Positions 7,701 through 8,981 of a DNA stretch of 8,981 nucleotides are shown piece after piece. The DNA is from Oscillospiraceae bacterium (lineage in GTDB: Bacteria; Bacillota; Clostridia; UBA1381), in assembly GCA_020860985.1 (NCBI GenBank), contig JAJBTG010000155.1:1-8981 (forward strand), in the 5' to 3' direction. A program made the translations under genes and the position numbers. The notes beneath the pieces were generated by a model that saw nothing but the letters and a program-made list of their open reading frames with translations, did not search any database and was not told the DNA's origin. Position 1 is the first letter of the stretch. Each line of letters starts with the position of its first letter.

Positions 7701-8197
7701 ATTTCGTTGATATAATCTACACCGACGGAAGGGGTAGGCAGGCTGTTAAAACCTCCGTTCCGGACGCAGAAAAGGGTGGCGAGTATACGGCTGAATTTGA
7801 TATTTCCGGATGGGATACGAACGATATAACCATATCTGTATATGATATGGCATTAAACTCAACGGAGATTGAGCTTTCAAACGCAGTCGGCACGGTGATT
7901 GCAAATATGACGGACTATACCGCGGTAGAGAATATGACGGCGGCAACGGTAGAGCTGAATAATACCGGCGACAGCGCCGTGAACGGCGACGCGGTAATCG
8001 CGTTCTATGACGAGGACGGCGCGCTTATTGCGGCGGGAATCCAAAGCGTAAGCATAGGCGCGGCGGAAACGGTTGAATATGACTTTGAAATGTTCGCCGA
8101 CACTCAAAACGCGGCATCGGCAAAGCTCTTTATATGGGACGGCGTAAGCGATATGCGCCCGTTGGATATTGTTAAGAGCTTTGACCTGTCTAAATAA
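4781..8197 (+). CDS. Secreted subtilisin-like (S8) protease, cell-envelope type, with one in-frame TAG
   Basis: Read through the TAG at codon 135 (5183-5185), the gene codes for 1138 residues in one frame. Residues 1-25 are a signal peptide (IKK, hydrophobic core, AVFA cleavage site). Residues about 35-134 look like an I9-type inhibitory propeptide ending AIDGVKNVIVA. The S8 catalytic domain has Asp175 (IIDSEFD), His245 (HGTHVAG), the oxyanion Asn352 (NSAGNSG) and Ser575 (STSMAAPH), with a protease-associated (PA) insert at about 400-515. Next come a C5a-peptidase/Fn3-like region (about 648-790), a segment with the ISPNGDG motif seen in lactocepin-type enzymes (about 805-950), an Ig-like stretch, and a C-terminal domain ending in a KLFIWD...MRPL pattern. 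No anchor is seen. All catalytic parts are present, so apart from the TAG it looks functional. Under the standard code it would be two fragments, 4781-5185 and 5189-8197; the second would start at an ATG without a usable ribosome binding site and lack signal peptide and propeptide. It ends in TAA. Confidence 0.85.
5183..5185 (+). other. In-frame TAG within the S8 protease
   Basis: The codons read gta att gtc gcg TAG gaa atg cag. Both sides are in the same frame (first bases of codons leave remainder 2 on division by 3), and the protein logic is continuous: propeptide before, catalytic domain after. The ATG at 5189 is two codons later and has no proper binding site. The codon is read as an amino acid, or it is a nonsense mutation. 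Confidence 0.85.
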
Positions 8198-8223
8198 ATG
8201 ACGGGGCAAAGCCCCTTATTGAA
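8197..8223. repeat. 27-base direct repeat, copy 2 (GGGGC-AAA-GCCCC hairpin)
   Basis: Identical to 1816-1842. It begins on the last base of the protease stop codon and ends 28 bases before the next ATG. The hairpin is followed only by TTATT, so it would be a weak terminator or an attenuator at most. Confidence 0.85.
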
Positions 8224-8236
8224 ATAAATTAAGAAA

Positions 8237-8243
8237 GAGAGGA
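8237..8243 (+). promoter_or_regulatory. Ribosome binding site of the AIM24-family gene
   Basis: GAGAGGA lies 8 bases before the ATG at 8252. It supports a start there, upstream of the in-frame TAG, rather than at the ATG at 8339. Confidence 0.7.
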
Positions 8244-8251
8244 AAATCATT

Positions 8252-8932
8252 ATGAAGTATTCGATTGAGGGAGAGCCTTTACCGGCGGTCATTTGTGAGC
8301 TGAACTAGGGAGAAACGCTCCTGTGTGAGGGCGGCGCAATGGCATGGATGACGCCGAACATGAAAATGGAAACCATATCGAACGGCGGAGTGGGCAAGGC
8401 ATTGGGCAGAGCGTTTTCGGGCGAAACGTTGTTTTTGAACCACTATACCACAGAGGGCAAAAGCGGAATTATTTCGTTTGCTTCCGCGTTTCCGGGATGT
8501 ATTCGCGCGTTTGAGATTGCTCCCGGCAATGAGCTGATTACGCAGAGGTCGGCGTTTTTGGCATCCACGGCGGGTGTGCAGATGTCGGCATATGTGCAAA
8601 AGCAGATGAGCACCGGTCTTTTCGGCGGCAAGGGATTTGTAATGCAGCGCCTATCCGGAAACGGAACCGCGTTTGTGGAATTTGACGGCTATGTCAAGGA
8701 ATACGGGCTTGCGGCGGGAGAGGATATGATAGTATCGACAAGGTACCTTGCGGCAATGACCGAAACCTGCACGATGGGTGTACAGTCGGTAAAAGGACTG
8801 AAAAATAAGTTTATGGGCGGCGAGGGACTGTTCAACACGATTATCACAGGTCCCGGGCATATATGGCTGAATACAATGCCGATTGCAAAGATGGCGTCGA
8901 GCATAGCAAGATATATTCCGCGCAGCGATTGA
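8252..8932 (+). CDS. AIM24/TIGR00266 family protein with one in-frame TAG
   Basis: Read through the TAG at codon 19, the gene codes for 226 residues, the usual length for bacterial members of the AIM24 (TIGR00266) family. The family marks run the whole length: the opening strand MKYSIEGEPLPAVICELN, then after the TAG GETLLCEGGAMAWM, NMKMET, a GRAFSGETLFLNHY segment, FASAFPG, QRSAFLAS, GLFGGKGFVMQRLSG, the VEYGL-like turn KEYGLAAGEDM, GGEGLFNTIITGPG, and WLNTMPI near the end. The family forms a double-stranded beta-helix-like fold; its bacterial role is not established and no enzymatic activity is claimed. The first 18 residues belong to the family, which shows that the upstream start is right. 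Starting instead at the ATG at 8339 would give a 197-residue product without the first conserved strands. The gene follows the protease by 54 bases with no good terminator between, so co-transcription is possible. It ends in TGA. Confidence 0.87.
8306..8308 (+). other. In-frame TAG within the AIM24-family gene
   Basis: The codons read gag ctg aac TAG gga gaa acg. The family has a variable polar residue just before the Gly-Glu pair, so Gln or another polar residue would fit; a stop would cut the protein after 18 residues. Confidence 0.85.
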
Positions 8933-8981
8933 CGGTAATGCCGCCGTACGAATTGAGGTAGATATACGCGCGATTCCATAG
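8933..8981. other. Gene-free end of the window
   Basis: No terminator, promoter or gene start is recognisable in these 49 bases after the AIM24-family stop codon. Confidence 0.6.

Noticed and set aside
5189..8197. The protease catalytic part as a separate gene starting at 5189
   Set aside because: There is no usable ribosome binding site, the ATG is two codons after the TAG in the same frame, and the product would lack the signal peptide and propeptide an exported subtilase needs.
8339..8932. The AIM24-family gene starting at 8339
   Set aside because: The 18 codons before the TAG code for the family's first strand and have a good binding site at 8237-8243.
1..8981. CRISPR array, complete insertion sequence, or phage genes
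   Set aside because: No spaced repeat series, transposase, integrase or phage structural gene is visible in the window.

Overview
The window looks like chromosomal DNA from an anaerobic, probably gut-associated Clostridia-type Firmicute. The basis is strong AGGAGG-type ribosome binding sites, a textbook sigma-A promoter, an intrinsic terminator with a T-run, and secreted modular proteins (Big_2 repeats plus a glycosidase; a cell-envelope-type subtilase) of the kind common in Oscillospiraceae/Lachnospiraceae. Taxonomy is inferred; there is no rRNA or other marker here. All recognised genes are on the + strand.

Layout. (1) Bases 1-1553: a 5'-truncated PspA/IM30 (phage-shock/LiaH type) gene and, 3 bases later, a membrane protein with a Ser/Gly-rich head and a TPM-like extracellular domain; together they look like a membrane-stress operon. 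(2) Bases 1554-1898: a 345-base gene-free stretch packed with inverted repeats, a strong intrinsic terminator, a second perfect hairpin, a small GGGGC-AAA-GCCCC repeat and the promoter of the next gene. (3) 1929-4694: a secreted modular GH43-type glycosidase with carbohydrate-binding-like and Ig-like modules, closest by eye to the exo-beta-1,3-galactanase type. (4) 4781-8197: a secreted subtilisin-like (S8) protease. (5) 8252-8932: an AIM24/TIGR00266 family protein. The last 49 bases hold nothing I can support.

The main observation is that both of the last two genes are interrupted by a single in-frame TAG while everything else about them looks intact. In the protease the TAG (5183-5185) falls between the propeptide and the catalytic domain; in the AIM24 gene it is codon 19 (8306-8308), inside the conserved N-terminal strand region. 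The reading frame is the same on both sides, the good ribosome binding sites are upstream of the TAGs, and no recognised gene in the window ends with TAG (four end in TAA, one in TGA). This fits TAG being read as an amino acid in this organism (glutamine being the commonest known amber reassignment), although two nonsense mutations or an amber suppressor are not excluded from the sequence alone.

A second observation is a perfect 27-base direct repeat, able to form a hairpin, at 1816-1842 and 8197-8223. The two copies bracket exactly the glycosidase-protease block. The glycosidase and protease are both exported and could act together on plant or host glycoprotein, but that functional link is inference from adjacency only.
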